Origin: Terriglobia bacterium
GTDB lineage: Bacteria > Acidobacteriota > Terriglobia > Bryobacterales > Bryobacteraceae
Assembly (NCBI GenBank): GCA_020073305.1
Contig: JAIQFK010000008.1
Coordinates: 124,001 to 188,000, forward strand
Direction of reading: 5' to 3'
Length of the DNA stretch: 64,000 nucleotides
Shown: positions 27,640 to 36,364 of the stretch, piece after piece
Layout: the number at the start of each line of letters is the position of its first letter
Position numbering within the stretch: position 1 is the stretch's first letter
Notes under the pieces: generated by a model
The model's database searches: none
What the model was told of the DNA's origin: nothing
The model's input: the letters and a program-made list of their open reading frames with translations, nothing else
Translations under genes and position numbers: made by a program

Positions 27640-28850
27640 TTTTTCACGAGCGTGCGCGAGAGCAAATCGAGGAACAACCCAACATCGGTGACCACGCCCA
27701 CGGCCTGGCCCGTGCCGCGGTCACTCACTTTGGTCGCCACCGCCGGGTTGATGTCCACGCAGACGATCTTCACCCAGCTCGGCAGCATGTTCCCGGTCGC
27801 AATCGAATGCAGCATCGATCCCAGGCAGAGCACCAGACCCGCGCCTTTCAGATGCTCGGCATAGGCGTCCTGCGCCGCGTTCATGTCCGTGATGGTGTCG
27901 GGCAGCGGACCGTCGTCGCGCAAGCTGCCCGCCAGCACGAAGGGCACCTGGTTCCGGACGCATTCGTAGAGAATCCCCGATCGCAGCCTGCCCGTCTCCA
28001 CCGCGCGCGCGATGTTTCCGCAGTGGTAAATGGCGTTGATGGCGCGCATGTGGTTGCGGTGGCCGTGCTCTTCCTGGCGGCCATCCGCCAGCCGTACCCC
28101 CAGCGACGTGCCGTAGAGCGCCGCCTCCACATCGTGCACGCCCAGCGCGTTGCCGCTGAGCAACACTTGAACGAAGCCGTTGCGGATGAGCTGCGACAGG
28201 CCTTGCACGCCGCCGGTGTGGACCACCACGGGTCCGGCCACGGCGACCACTTTCAGTCCTTGCTCGATGGCCTGCTCGACGAGGTTCGCGGTTTGCCGCA
28301 CGGCGGTTTCGACCTGGCGCTCCGACGAGATTCCATTGCTCATGAACGCAAACGAAAGCCGGTCGCGTTCTTTCGATTCCGGCACCACGCGGATGCCGCG
28401 CATGCCGACCACCACCTGGTCACCTGAGCGCACGTCGCGCATCCGGCGGCACCCGGCGCGGCCGTCCGCCACAACCACAAGCGCGTCCATGCGCTGGTTT
28501 TCCACCTCAATCCATTGCTGCCGATGGCGGATCAGCGTGTGGTGATTCGTGGTGGAGTAGAAATCCTCCGGCGCGCAACAGTCTCTCTCGACCGTGCGCA
28601 GGTCCGCGTCACCGCTATCCACGGGCGAACAGCCAAGGCCAAGCAACTGCTGGAGCAGCCGGTCCATGGTGGCGCGCTCCGCCGACTCAACCTTCAGCCG
28701 CAGATACGAGGGCTCGCTGTTGGTGCGCCCGACGCGGAACTCTTCGACTTCGAACCGGCCGCCGAATTCGACCACCTGATCGAAGATCTGCTCCATGATG
28801 TGAGAGTCGATCAGGTGGCCCTGGGCCTCGACCACTTCTTGAAATTGCAT
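27636..28850 (-). CDS. TIGR00300/LOR-SDH family protein (ornithine cyclodeaminase-like)
   Basis: A 404-residue protein. The N-terminal 90 residues (GHLIDSHIMEQIFDQVVEFGGRFEVEEFRVG, FYSTTNHHTLIR) are the domain shared with eukaryotic lysine-ketoglutarate reductase/saccharopine dehydrogenase proteins, and the C-terminal half is a Rossmann-like region (VVAVAGPVVVHTGG, LLSGNALGVHDVE, VDINPAVATKVSD). This arrangement is the TIGR00300 family, of which archaeal members and the C-terminal part of cyanobacterial AgrE/ArgZ act on ornithine. The arginine-dihydrolase N-terminal domain of AgrE is absent. It is first in a three-gene overlapping set with queF and the methyltransferase. Substrate here is unproven. 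Confidence 0.78.
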   Translation of the reverse strand: MQFQEVVEAQGHLIDSHIMEQIFDQVVEFGGRFEVEEFRVGRTNSEPSYLRLKVESAERATMDRLLQQLLGLGCSPVDSGDADLRTVERDCCAPEDFYSTTNHHTLIRHRQQWIEVENQRMDALVVVADGRAGCRRMRDVRSGDQVVVGMRGIRVVPESKERDRLSFAFMSNGISSERQVETAVRQTANLVEQAIEQGLKVVAVAGPVVVHTGGVQGLSQLIRNGFVQVLLSGNALGVHDVEAALYGTSLGVRLADGRQEEHGHRNHMRAINAIYHCGNIARAVETGRLRSGILYECVRNQVPFVLAGSLRDDGPLPDTITDMNAAQDAYAEHLKGAGLVLCLGSMLHSIATGNMLPSWVKIVCVDINPAVATKVSDRGTGQAVGVVTDVGLFLDLLSRTLVKK

Positions 28851-28895
28851 GAATTTTTATTCTAACGTTCCGGCAAGCCCGCCGCCTCTGGCACA

Positions 28896-30077
28896 ATGAC
28901 AGACATGCCCGGGCTCGCCCATTCCGTCGACAACGTTCCGCATTCGCGCATTCGCGAGCTGGCGGAAGTGGCCATGTCGATGGACGGCGTGCTGCGGCTT
29001 TATTTCGGCGAATCGAATCTACCCACGCCCGACTACATCAAGCAGGCCGCGATCAAAGCGCTGGCTGATGGCTACACGTTCTATACCGAAAATGCCGGCC
29101 TGCCATCGCTGCGCCGCGCCATTGCCGGGCATTATCGAAAATGGCATGGCGTGGAGCTTGACCCGGAAAGCGAGATCGTGATCACGGCTTCCGGGGTGCA
29201 GGCGTTGAACGTAAGCCTGCGCGCCATGCTCGATCCCGGCGATGAGGCGCTGGTGCTCACCCCCGCCTGGCCCAACGGCTCGTCCATCATTGCCATGGCC
29301 AACGCCGTCGCGCGCCAGATTCCGCATCCGCTCGATGGCGACCGCTACCACATCGATTTCACCGCGCTCGAAGCCGCGGCCGGCCCGCGAACGCGCCTGC
29401 TGTTGTATACCTCGCCGTCTAATCCGCTTGGATGGGTGGCCACCGAAGACGAGCAGCAGCGCCTTCTCGATTTTTGCCGCGCACACGGGCTTTGGCTGGT
29501 GGCGGATGAGGTCTACGACCGGCTGTATTATGCCGGCGGCGCGCTTGGCCAACCGGTGCCGTCCATCCTGAAGAAAGCCACTCGGGACGACGCCGTCGCG
29601 GTGATTCATTCGTTCTCAAAGAGCTACTGCATGACGGGGTGGCGCGTGGGCTGGCTGGTGGCGCGCCGCGACTTGGGGCTCAAGGCCACGCAACTGAATG
29701 AGTTCATCATTTCGCACGCCCCCAGTTTTGCGCAGAAGGCCGCGGAAACGGCCCTCGAGTGCGGGGAAGCCGAACTGTCCGGGATGCTGCAGCGCTTGAA
29801 GGAGAATCGCGACTTCTGCCTCTCGGCGCTGCGCGCTATGCCCTGCGTCACTGTTCCGGAACCCGATGGCGCCTTCTACCTGTTCCCGAAAATCGACGGC
29901 TTGACCGATTCGTTCGATTTCTGCCGCCGGCTGCTGATGGAAACCAAGGTCGGGCTAGCCCCCGGAGTGGCGTTTGGCGCGGGCGGAGAAGGATCGGTGA
30001 GGATCTGTTACGCCGCCGACCGCTCCATCCTCGAGCCCGCTATGGAACGGCTCGGGAAGTTTTTGCGAGCCGGTTAA
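28896..30077 (+). CDS. Class I/II pyridoxal-phosphate aminotransferase (AspC-like)
   Basis: A 393-residue cytoplasmic aminotransferase without signal peptide. It has YFGESNLPTP, TENAGLPSLRRAI, ITASGVQALNVSLRAML, SPSNPLGWV (PLP ring contacts), ADEVYDRLYY, and HSFSKSYCMTGWRVGW with the PLP lysine; the final PDGAFYLFPKI and SVRICYA carry the carboxylate-binding arginine. This is the subgroup-I pattern of aspartate or alanine-type enzymes. It is divergent from the TIGR00300 gene, 45 bases apart, so a shared role in amino-acid turnover is possible. Exact substrate cannot be told. Confidence 0.9.
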   Translation: MTDMPGLAHSVDNVPHSRIRELAEVAMSMDGVLRLYFGESNLPTPDYIKQAAIKALADGYTFYTENAGLPSLRRAIAGHYRKWHGVELDPESEIVITASGVQALNVSLRAMLDPGDEALVLTPAWPNGSSIIAMANAVARQIPHPLDGDRYHIDFTALEAAAGPRTRLLLYTSPSNPLGWVATEDEQQRLLDFCRAHGLWLVADEVYDRLYYAGGALGQPVPSILKKATRDDAVAVIHSFSKSYCMTGWRVGWLVARRDLGLKATQLNEFIISHAPSFAQKAAETALECGEAELSGMLQRLKENRDFCLSALRAMPCVTVPEPDGAFYLFPKIDGLTDSFDFCRRLLMETKVGLAPGVAFGAGGEGSVRICYAADRSILEPAMERLGKFLRAG

Positions 30078-30114
30078 ATCCAACTCCTGCCCCGCTTCGT
30101 ATTCCTCAACAGGT

Positions 30115-31383
30115 ATGCGTGTTTTCATCTTGGTGACAAGCGTGATGTGCACCGCGTTGGCGGCCCATGGGGAAGACTCCGTGGCCGCCCGCCGGGTCGC
30201 CGCGCCGGTGAAGACCGATGAGCGTATCGCCGAGTATGAGAAGCTGAGCCGTTCAAATCCTGATGATGCTCACTATAAGAACCTGCTCGCCGGTGCCTAC
30301 ATCCAAAAGATGCGCGAAACCACGGATTTCGGCTACATCGATCGCGCCGCGCGCATTGTCAACCAGGTGCTTGGCGTTGAGCCGGATAACTATGAAGCCA
30401 GGCGGTTGCGCAGCGAGATCGGGCTCGAGCGGCACCAGTTCGCGGAGGTGGCCGAACTCTCTCGCCAGATCATCGCTGCCGCGCCGGACGACGCCTGGAA
30501 CTGGGGCACGTTGGGCGACGCGTTGATGGAACTGGGCCGCTATGAAGGCGCCGCGGAGGCCTACCAGAAGATGGTCACGCTGCGGCCAAATCAATCGAGC
30601 TACAACCGCGCGTCTTACTATCGCTGGGTCACAGGTGACGCCAAAGGTGCAATTACCATCATGCAGCAGGCCATCGCATCCGGCAGTCCATCCTCCGAAA
30701 ACACCGCCTGGTGCCTGGTCGATCTGGGGAATCTGTATTTCAAGACGGCACGCCTCGCGGACGCCGAGCAAGCGTACCGGTCGGCGTTAGCAGCCTTCGG
30801 CGGCTACTATCCTGCGTATGCAGGGTTGGGGCGCGTGCAGGCGGCGCAAGGGAAATTTGGCGAGGCCATCGAAAATTACCGGCGCGCCCAATCGGCTGTG
30901 CCCATGCCGGAATACGCGGCGGCGCTTGCTGACCTCTACGAGCGGACCGGCAAGAAAGGCGAGGCGCGCCGACAACTCGATCTGATCGACGTCGTGGACA
31001 AAATGGCGCGCGCTAACAACGAAAAGACGAATCGCAATCTCGCACTGGTGTACGCCGACCAGGATCGAAGCCTCGCACGGGCGCTCGAGCTGGCCCACGC
31101 GGAACTCGATGTTCGCGGCGATGTCTACACCCACGATGCGCTGGCCTGGGCGTTGTACAAAAACGGGCGAGTTGACGAAGCGGAGCGCGCGGCTGCCCGA
31201 GCCCTCAACTTTGGAACTCCCGAGCCAGCCTTCTACTATCATGCCGGCCTCATCGCCGCCGCAATGAACAAAAAAGCCGAAGCCTCAAATTACCTGGAGC
31301 GCGCCCTGGCATTGAATCCGCATTTCGATCTGCGCCAGGCGGAGATTGCCGAAAACGCGCTGCAGAGCCTGAAACTACGCTAG
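30115..31383 (+). CDS. Exported TPR-repeat protein
   Basis: A 422-residue protein with a signal peptide (MRVFILVTSVMCTALAAHGE) followed by at least eight tetratricopeptide repeats from residue 35 to the end, for example DDAWNWGTLGDALMELGRYEGAA and YYPAYAGLGRVQAAQGKFGEAI. TPR arrays bind partner proteins; no enzymatic domain is present. It lies 38 bases after the aminotransferase and 66 before mscL. Nothing in the neighbourhood identifies its partner. Confidence 0.85.
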   Translation: MRVFILVTSVMCTALAAHGEDSVAARRVAAPVKTDERIAEYEKLSRSNPDDAHYKNLLAGAYIQKMRETTDFGYIDRAARIVNQVLGVEPDNYEARRLRSEIGLERHQFAEVAELSRQIIAAAPDDAWNWGTLGDALMELGRYEGAAEAYQKMVTLRPNQSSYNRASYYRWVTGDAKGAITIMQQAIASGSPSSENTAWCLVDLGNLYFKTARLADAEQAYRSALAAFGGYYPAYAGLGRVQAAQGKFGEAIENYRRAQSAVPMPEYAAALADLYERTGKKGEARRQLDLIDVVDKMARANNEKTNRNLALVYADQDRSLARALELAHAELDVRGDVYTHDALAWALYKNGRVDEAERAAARALNFGTPEPAFYYHAGLIAAAMNKKAEASNYLERALALNPHFDLRQAEIAENALQSLKLR

Positions 31384-31448
31384 CCCCGGGCGCGCACTGC
31401 CTGGCCCTTCTGTAGTACCATGCGCGTAACGTAACGGAGGAACCAACG

Positions 31449-31856
31449 ATGATCAAAGGATTCCGTGAGTTCCTGACGAAGAATTCGGTGCTGGCTCTCG
31501 CCATTGGTTTCATCATGGGAGCGGCGACCGGCAAAGTGGTTTCATCCCTGGTGGCCGACATCATCATGCCGGTGATCAGTCTCGTCATGCCGGGCGGTGA
31601 ATGGCGTACGGCCAAGTTCGTGCTGAGCCGCACGGTCGGACCGGACGGGAAGGAAGTGGTTAACGCCATCACGTTCGGCAACTTCTTTGGCAATGTCGTG
31701 GACTTCATTGTGATCGCGCTTGTGGTCTACATGATCACCAAAGCGCTCATCAAGGAAGCCCCGCCTGCGCCTGCCAAGAAGTGCCCGCGGTGCCTGGAAT
31801 CGATCGCACCGGAAGCGACGAAATGCAAGTTCTGCACGGCGGACGTGCCGGCGTAA
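31449..31856 (+). CDS. mscL: Large-conductance mechanosensitive channel with C-terminal zinc ribbon
   Basis: A 135-residue MscL. The N-terminal amphipathic helix and pore helix (FREFLTKNSVLALAIGFIMGAATGKVVSSLVADIIMP in outline) and the second helix (VVDFIVIALVVYMITKAL) are typical. Instead of the usual cytoplasmic helical bundle, the tail is a zinc ribbon with CxxC at 112-115 and CxxC at 126-129. A GGAGG at 31436-31440 precedes the ATG. The channel should open under osmotic down-shock. The ribbon may hold the five subunits together or bind metal; this is inference. The next, convergent gene also encodes a zinc ribbon. Confidence 0.92.
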   Translation: MIKGFREFLTKNSVLALAIGFIMGAATGKVVSSLVADIIMPVISLVMPGGEWRTAKFVLSRTVGPDGKEVVNAITFGNFFGNVVDFIVIALVVYMITKALIKEAPPAPAKKCPRCLESIAPEATKCKFCTADVPA

Positions 31857-31871
31857 TCCCTCGGGCGAAGG

Positions 31872-32594
31872 CTACTCCGGCGATGTGATCTGAACCTCAG
31901 CGACCAGATTTTGCCAGTCGGGAAGCTCGTACACGCGCAGCTTGGTATTCAGCGGGCCGCTCAGCTCTTTCGATTCGTAAGCGCCGAGCGACGCCAGCTT
32001 GAAAGAGAAGGTTCCTACAGCCTCTTCGTCGGATTTCGCGGTCCGCGCCCAGAGATTAACGTTCGCCGCCAGATCCGCAATCTCGGCCCCCGAGTGGTTC
32101 ACCACCACAAAGCGCACCTCTGGTTTTTTCTTGGGATCTTCGACCAGACGCATGCCAATCACTTCGACGTACTTCTGCAGCGTATTGGCTTTGGCTTTCG
32201 ATGCCGCGGACGCGGGCGTGTTTTCCGTGGTCGCAGGCGCGCCCGTGGATGCCTGGCTTGAACCGCTGAAGTAGCGGATTCCGAAATACGCCCCCGCCCC
32301 AACGGCAAGGAACAGGATTGCGAATACGATGCTCAGCAGCCAGGGAGGCAGACTGATGCCTTGCGCCGGTTGTGGTTGTTGAGCCGGCATCCAACCCGCT
32401 GGAGGAGCCTGCTGCATGGGCGGCGCCGGCGGGGGCGCGCTGATCACGGATGCTCTCGTGACTGGCTGGAGCTGTGCGGCGGCCGGTTGTTGCGGTGGCG
32501 CGGCCTGGCCCGGCTGCTTTCCGGTGCAATCAGGGCATTCATTGTAAGCCGGTGGAACTTCACGTCCGCATTGCGGGCAAATCCAGGTAAACAT
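31872..32594 (-). CDS. Zinc-ribbon membrane protein with proline-rich linker
   Basis: A 240-residue protein. An N-terminal zinc ribbon (C6, C9, C20, C23) is followed by a Pro/Gln/Ala-rich linker to about residue 80, one membrane helix near 84-106 (WLLSIVFAILFLAVGAGAYF), a low-complexity Ser/Thr/Ala stretch, and a C-terminal beta domain (VEVIGMRLVEDPKKKPEVRF, VVNHSGAEIADLAANVNLW) of the FxLYD/DUF2393-like extracellular type. Topology would put the ribbon in the cytoplasm. It is convergent with mscL, 15 bases apart. Function unknown. Confidence 0.75.
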   Translation of the reverse strand: MFTWICPQCGREVPPAYNECPDCTGKQPGQAAPPQQPAAAQLQPVTRASVISAPPPAPPMQQAPPAGWMPAQQPQPAQGISLPPWLLSIVFAILFLAVGAGAYFGIRYFSGSSQASTGAPATTENTPASAASKAKANTLQKYVEVIGMRLVEDPKKKPEVRFVVVNHSGAEIADLAANVNLWARTAKSDEEAVGTFSFKLASLGAYESKELSGPLNTKLRVYELPDWQNLVAEVQITSPE

Positions 32595-32613
32595 GTCTCT
32601 CTCTAATCTACCG

Positions 32614-34290
32614 CTAACTCCGCCCGCCGCGCTGCCGTTTTAGAATCACTCCGGGGTGCGCGCCGGTGTGCTGGCCGCGATCAAGGACAACCTTCCCGTT
32701 AACAATTACATATTCGATGCCCGTCGCGTATTGATGCGGTTTCTCGTAAGTTGCGTTGTCGATGATGCGCGCGGCGTCGAAAAGGGTAACGTCCGCCGCC
32801 ATACCGGGACGGAGAACTCCGCGATCGAAAATTCCGATCTTGGCGGCGTTGGCGGAGGTCATTTTTCGGATGGCTTCTTCCAAAGTCAGCACCTTCTCGT
32901 CGCGCACGTAGCGGCCCAGGATGCGCGGAAACGTCCCGTAGTAGCGGGGGTGGGGGTGTCCGGCGGCCAGCGGGCCTTCGGTAGCCGCGGCCGTGCCGTC
33001 GGAGCCGATTGAGACGAACGGCTGCTTGAGGGCGTAGCGCATGTCTTCTTCCGAGTGGTGGAAATAGACCGTCGGTACCGATCCTCCATTCGCTTCCAGC
33101 AGCTCAAACAGCGCGTCGAGCGGCGGCTTGCCCATGGCCGCAATCACCTGGCTCATCCGCATGCCTTCGAATTTCTTGTACTGCGGATCGGAGAGCGACA
33201 CCAGCAGCATGCCTTCCCATCCGCCGGTCGCGGTGTAGTGGTTGTACCAGTTCGAGCCCGGAATGCCGTGCAGGATTTCATTCTCCAGGCGCGGGCGCAG
33301 CGCGGGATCCTTCAGCCGCTGGACCAGAGCCTGCGCGCCGCCTTCGTGCGCCCAGGGCGGAATGATCGTGGCCAGATCGTTCTGCCCGGCGCGATACGGA
33401 TACACGTTGGCTTGCACTTCGAGACCTTCAGCGCGTGCGCGCGCGATGGTGGCCACCAGTTCGGGCATCTGGCCCCACATGGTGTGCTCGGCAATCTTCA
33501 GGTGGATGATGTCCACCGGCACGTGGGCGCGGCGGCCGATCTGGATGGCTTCGGCCACGGATTCGAACACGCCCCGGCCTTCGGTGCGCATATGCGTCGA
33601 GTAACTGCCGCCGTAGGGCGCGGCGGCCTCGCACAGTGCCACCAGAGTATCCGTGTCGATCCACGAACCCGGCGGACCGCTCAAGGAGCTGCTGACGCCC
33701 AGCGCGCCTTGTTCCATAGCCTGGCGCACCAGCGCGCGCATCTGGTCGAGTTCCATTCCAGTAGGCGGCCCGGTCCGCTCGCCGCGCACGTACGTCCAGA
33801 TCTGGCTTGATCCCACGTAGCTGCCCACGTTGGTAGAGATGCCCTGACGCAACAGGCGTGCGAAGTAGCCGTTGAAGTCACTCCAATCCGCCGCCTCATC
33901 GTTCAGGAGCGGGCGGCGATCGCGCGATTGCTGCTTGCCGCCGATGGGAGCGGCGGATTCGCCCTCGCCCAGAATCATGGAGGTGACGCCCTGGCGGATC
34001 ATGCTCTGGGCATTGCCGTCGGCCACCAGCGTGTAATCGGAATGATTGTGGATATCGATGAAACCGGGGGCAACCGTTAGCCCCGTGGCCTCGATGACGC
34101 GCTTGGTTGTGCTGCCCGCCAGATGGCCCATGGCCGCGATGCGGTCGTTCCGGATTCCAATGTCGCCGACCAACGAGGGGTTGCCCGTGCCGTCCACGAT
34201 GCGGCCGCCGCGAATCAGGAGGTCGAAGTCTTGCGGAGAAGCCGGGTGCGCGAACAGCAAGAAACAGAGAACGGGCAGAGCACGCATCAA
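32614..34290 (-). CDS. Secreted N-acyl-D-amino-acid deacylase (D-aminoacylase family)
   Basis: A 558-residue amidohydrolase with signal peptide (MMRALPVLCFLLFAHPASPQ). The composite beta-domain start FDLLIRGGRIVDGTGNP and the metal motif PGFIDIHNHSDYT are those of D-aminoacylases/dihydroorotase-like enzymes; later metal-ligand regions are IIHLKIAEH, VYFHHSEEDM and SIGSDGTAA. The family hydrolyses N-acyl-D-amino acids or related dipeptides; the periplasmic location suits scavenging of cell-wall or soil peptide material. The second ATG at 34287 is an equal start. The spacer to the anti-sigma-like gene is 17 bases, so the two may be one transcript. Confidence 0.88.
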   Translation of the reverse strand: MMRALPVLCFLLFAHPASPQDFDLLIRGGRIVDGTGNPSLVGDIGIRNDRIAAMGHLAGSTTKRVIEATGLTVAPGFIDIHNHSDYTLVADGNAQSMIRQGVTSMILGEGESAAPIGGKQQSRDRRPLLNDEAADWSDFNGYFARLLRQGISTNVGSYVGSSQIWTYVRGERTGPPTGMELDQMRALVRQAMEQGALGVSSSLSGPPGSWIDTDTLVALCEAAAPYGGSYSTHMRTEGRGVFESVAEAIQIGRRAHVPVDIIHLKIAEHTMWGQMPELVATIARARAEGLEVQANVYPYRAGQNDLATIIPPWAHEGGAQALVQRLKDPALRPRLENEILHGIPGSNWYNHYTATGGWEGMLLVSLSDPQYKKFEGMRMSQVIAAMGKPPLDALFELLEANGGSVPTVYFHHSEEDMRYALKQPFVSIGSDGTAAATEGPLAAGHPHPRYYGTFPRILGRYVRDEKVLTLEEAIRKMTSANAAKIGIFDRGVLRPGMAADVTLFDAARIIDNATYEKPHQYATGIEYVIVNGKVVLDRGQHTGAHPGVILKRQRGGRS

Positions 34291-34307
34291 CGGCAGTGCT
34301 CAGTGTA

Positions 34308-34808
34308 CTACAGCGGCTTGTGGGTGAACGTGAGCCGGCGCGCGGCGCGTCGCGCGGCGAAGTAAGCCGGCAGCATGCAGACGACCATGACCGGCACTAA
34401 CGAGGGCTCTGGCGCGGCGTAGAGAGGATGCAGCAGAAGCCCGGTGAATACCACGGTGTTGAAGCTCATGAGAAAGAGCACGGCCAGTGCAAATCCGATG
34501 ACACGAGACCGTGTGACGTTGGGGGCGAGGGAGGGCCAAAGATGCCAGCGCTTCTGGCTCGCTACCCTGCCCGATTCCGCGGCTTGGAGGCGAATCGTCT
34601 CAAGAACTTGAGCAAACGGCGGGACTTCGGGCGAGGAACCTTCGCGGCACAGGGTGACGAAGCGCTCTTGTTCCGCCTGGATTTGATCGGCCTCCTGCCG
34701 GCAACCGGAACACACCGTCAGGTGTTCGGCGACCTTGAGCGCATTTTTCGGATCGAGTTCTGCGTCCTGGTAGGCCAGCAAGTCCGTGAAATCAGGGTGA
34801 ATCGTCAT
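34308..34808 (-). CDS. Zinc-finger (zf-HC2) anti-sigma-like membrane protein
   Basis: A 166-residue protein. The N-terminal H29-xxx-C33-xx-C36 (AEHLTVCSGCRQEA) is the anti-sigma zinc-finger signature. Two hydrophobic helices follow, near 103-122 and 130-150. ECF anti-sigma factors of this type hold their sigma factor at the membrane, but no sigma gene is next to it; the nearest in the window is at 39551, which has its own zinc-finger partner. The ATG is preceded by GAAGG. It is divergent from the TadE genes across a 183-base spacer with strong dyad symmetry. Confidence 0.75.
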   Translation of the reverse strand: MTIHPDFTDLLAYQDAELDPKNALKVAEHLTVCSGCRQEADQIQAEQERFVTLCREGSSPEVPPFAQVLETIRLQAAESGRVASQKRWHLWPSLAPNVTRSRVIGFALAVLFLMSFNTVVFTGLLLHPLYAAPEPSLVPVMVVCMLPAYFAARRAARRLTFTHKPL

Positions 34809-34991
34809 CCTTCGCTCCGATTAACCTTCGTGAGTACGACTTCGGTCCGGTTTCGGACTCCGTACACTCCTAGGACGACTTGGCGCGGGTATTCTTTACG
34901 TGCCGCGCAGGTTTTTGCGGTCCCGACTTCCGGGGCCCCGGTGTTCAGGGCACGTAAGGCAAAGATAATAACCCACTAAGGTCTTCCTGCG
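34809..34991. promoter_or_regulatory. Divergent promoter region with nested inverted repeats
   Basis: Between the anti-sigma-like gene and the first TadE gene, TTACGTGCC at 34896-34904 pairs with GGCACGTAA at 34949-34957, and between them CGGGGCCCCG at 34931-34940 is a perfect palindrome. The arrangement could be a regulator site or an RNA stem-loop in the tad leader. I compared it with the c-di-GMP riboswitch consensus from memory and saw no match. No gene is seen in the spacer. Confidence 0.4.
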
Positions 34992-35645
34992 ATGCTGTTT
35001 AATCTCCGCAATCCGATGGTTTGGTTAGCAGCAGATAGCGCACGGCACACAATGAGGAAGCCATTCCAACACGGCGGCAGACGCTCCCGGCGGCGCGGGA
35101 ATGCGATGGTGGAGATGGCGTTGATCTTTCTGCCGATGCTGGTGATGTTCTTTGGAATCTTCGATGTTTCGATGGTGGTGTTCTTACAGAACACCCTGAT
35201 GCACGCCGCGCGGGAGGGCGCCCGCTTCGCGATGACGTACAGTCCGAACTACAGCGGCAACTCCTGTTCGGCGTCGCAAGCGGCCTGTATCACGCAAGTG
35301 GTGCAAACGAACGCCTTCGGTTTCCTGAACGGCACCAACGCCAACCTGATAACGGTGAACTACTACACGGCAAACGATCTGACGAACCCCGTGATGGTCT
35401 GCAAAGCCACTTGCACCTTGAAGGGTACTTTGCCGCAGACGCTGTCCAATGGCAAGGTGGTGAGTTATCCCAACCAACCCGGCAACATCGTGGAAGTGGT
35501 GGTGACCAACTATCCATGGAACTGGATGTTTCCGGTATCAGCCACGAAGTATTCTCTGACGAGCACGAGCGTGAATCTCAACGCGTCGGCGGTAGATCTG
35601 TTGGGAGGACTGCCGGTGGGGATGACGGCGCCGCCTACACCGTAA
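34992..35645 (+). CDS. TadE-like pseudopilin
   Basis: A 217-residue protein. After a basic stretch, AMVEMALIFLPMLVMFFGIFDVSMVVFLQNTLMHAAREGARFA (in outline) is the TadE hallmark: a conserved Glu at the start of a single membrane helix followed by an AAREGAR segment. The rest is extracytoplasmic and Asn/Thr/Ser-rich. A second ATG at 35052 would give a shorter leader closer to other TadE proteins, and neither start has a clear ribosome site. It heads a TadE-TadE-TadG set, 11 bases before the next start. Pseudopilins of this type are processed by TadV and assembled by a Tad machine, which is not in the window. Confidence 0.82.
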   Translation: MLFNLRNPMVWLAADSARHTMRKPFQHGGRRSRRRGNAMVEMALIFLPMLVMFFGIFDVSMVVFLQNTLMHAAREGARFAMTYSPNYSGNSCSASQAACITQVVQTNAFGFLNGTNANLITVNYYTANDLTNPVMVCKATCTLKGTLPQTLSNGKVVSYPNQPGNIVEVVVTNYPWNWMFPVSATKYSLTSTSVNLNASAVDLLGGLPVGMTAPPTP

Positions 35646-35656
35646 GGGTTGCATTT

Positions 35657-36346
35657 ATGAAGAAGCGATTCCAACTGCGCGGCGAGAACGGAAACTCCAT
35701 GCTGGAATTTGCGCTCGTCATGTCCGTCCTGGTTCCGGTGTTCGCGGGGATGTTCACGATCGGCATGACGCTGAGCAAAGGGATTCAGGTCAGCAACGTG
35801 TGCCAGGACGCGGTGGTCCTGATGGTTCGCTCGAACACCGACCCCAATGCCGGGCTGGACCTGTCGCTCGTTCAGAACCAGCGCATGATCATACGGGCGG
35901 CGGCGGGCCTGGGGATGAACTCGAACGCGCAGTATGATCCCAGCGCCACCGGAAACGGCGTCGTCATTTTATCCAAAGTGGTCATGGTAGGTCCGCAGGA
36001 GTGCGCGACGGGCGTGGTGCCTGCGCCTCCTACCGCTCCACCGTGGACCGCCTCGAATTGCCCGAACTACGGGCGTTATGCTTTCACCTACCGGGTGGTC
36101 ATTGGCAACAAAACGCGCTGGAGCAGCACCATGGGGAATCCGCCGACCGGCGTGGTGGCCTCCAACGGGACGATCTCGGCCAGCGACATCGCCAAGAACA
36201 CCAGCAACGTCGCACAGAACGCGGCGTTCCTCAGCCTCACCCCCAGCACGTTCGCCCTGATCGCAGAAATGTACGCAGATGTGAGTTATTTGAACCTGTT
36301 CTCGATTATGAACACGCCGATTATTTACTCGCGGAGTATCTCATAG
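35657..36346 (+). CDS. TadE/TadF-like pseudopilin
   Basis: A 229-residue protein from the ATG at 35657, with TAAGG a few bases upstream; a much longer reading from 35411 overlaps the previous gene and is rejected. NGNSMLEFALVMSVLVPVFAGMFTIG is the TadE-type N-terminal helix with its conserved Glu. The rest is beta-rich and low in charge, ending YLNLFSIMNTPIIYSRSIS. It is the second of three consecutive Tad-type genes and probably forms a minor pilin complex with them. Confidence 0.8.
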   Translation: MKKRFQLRGENGNSMLEFALVMSVLVPVFAGMFTIGMTLSKGIQVSNVCQDAVVLMVRSNTDPNAGLDLSLVQNQRMIIRAAAGLGMNSNAQYDPSATGNGVVILSKVVMVGPQECATGVVPAPPTAPPWTASNCPNYGRYAFTYRVVIGNKTRWSSTMGNPPTGVVASNGTISASDIAKNTSNVAQNAAFLSLTPSTFALIAEMYADVSYLNLFSIMNTPIIYSRSIS

Positions 36347-36364
36347 CATTCAGGAGGGTGACTT

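Noticed and set aside
34896-34991. c-di-GMP riboswitch ahead of the Tad genes
   Set aside because: The expected conserved GEMM core sequences are missing, although the stem-forming repeats are real.
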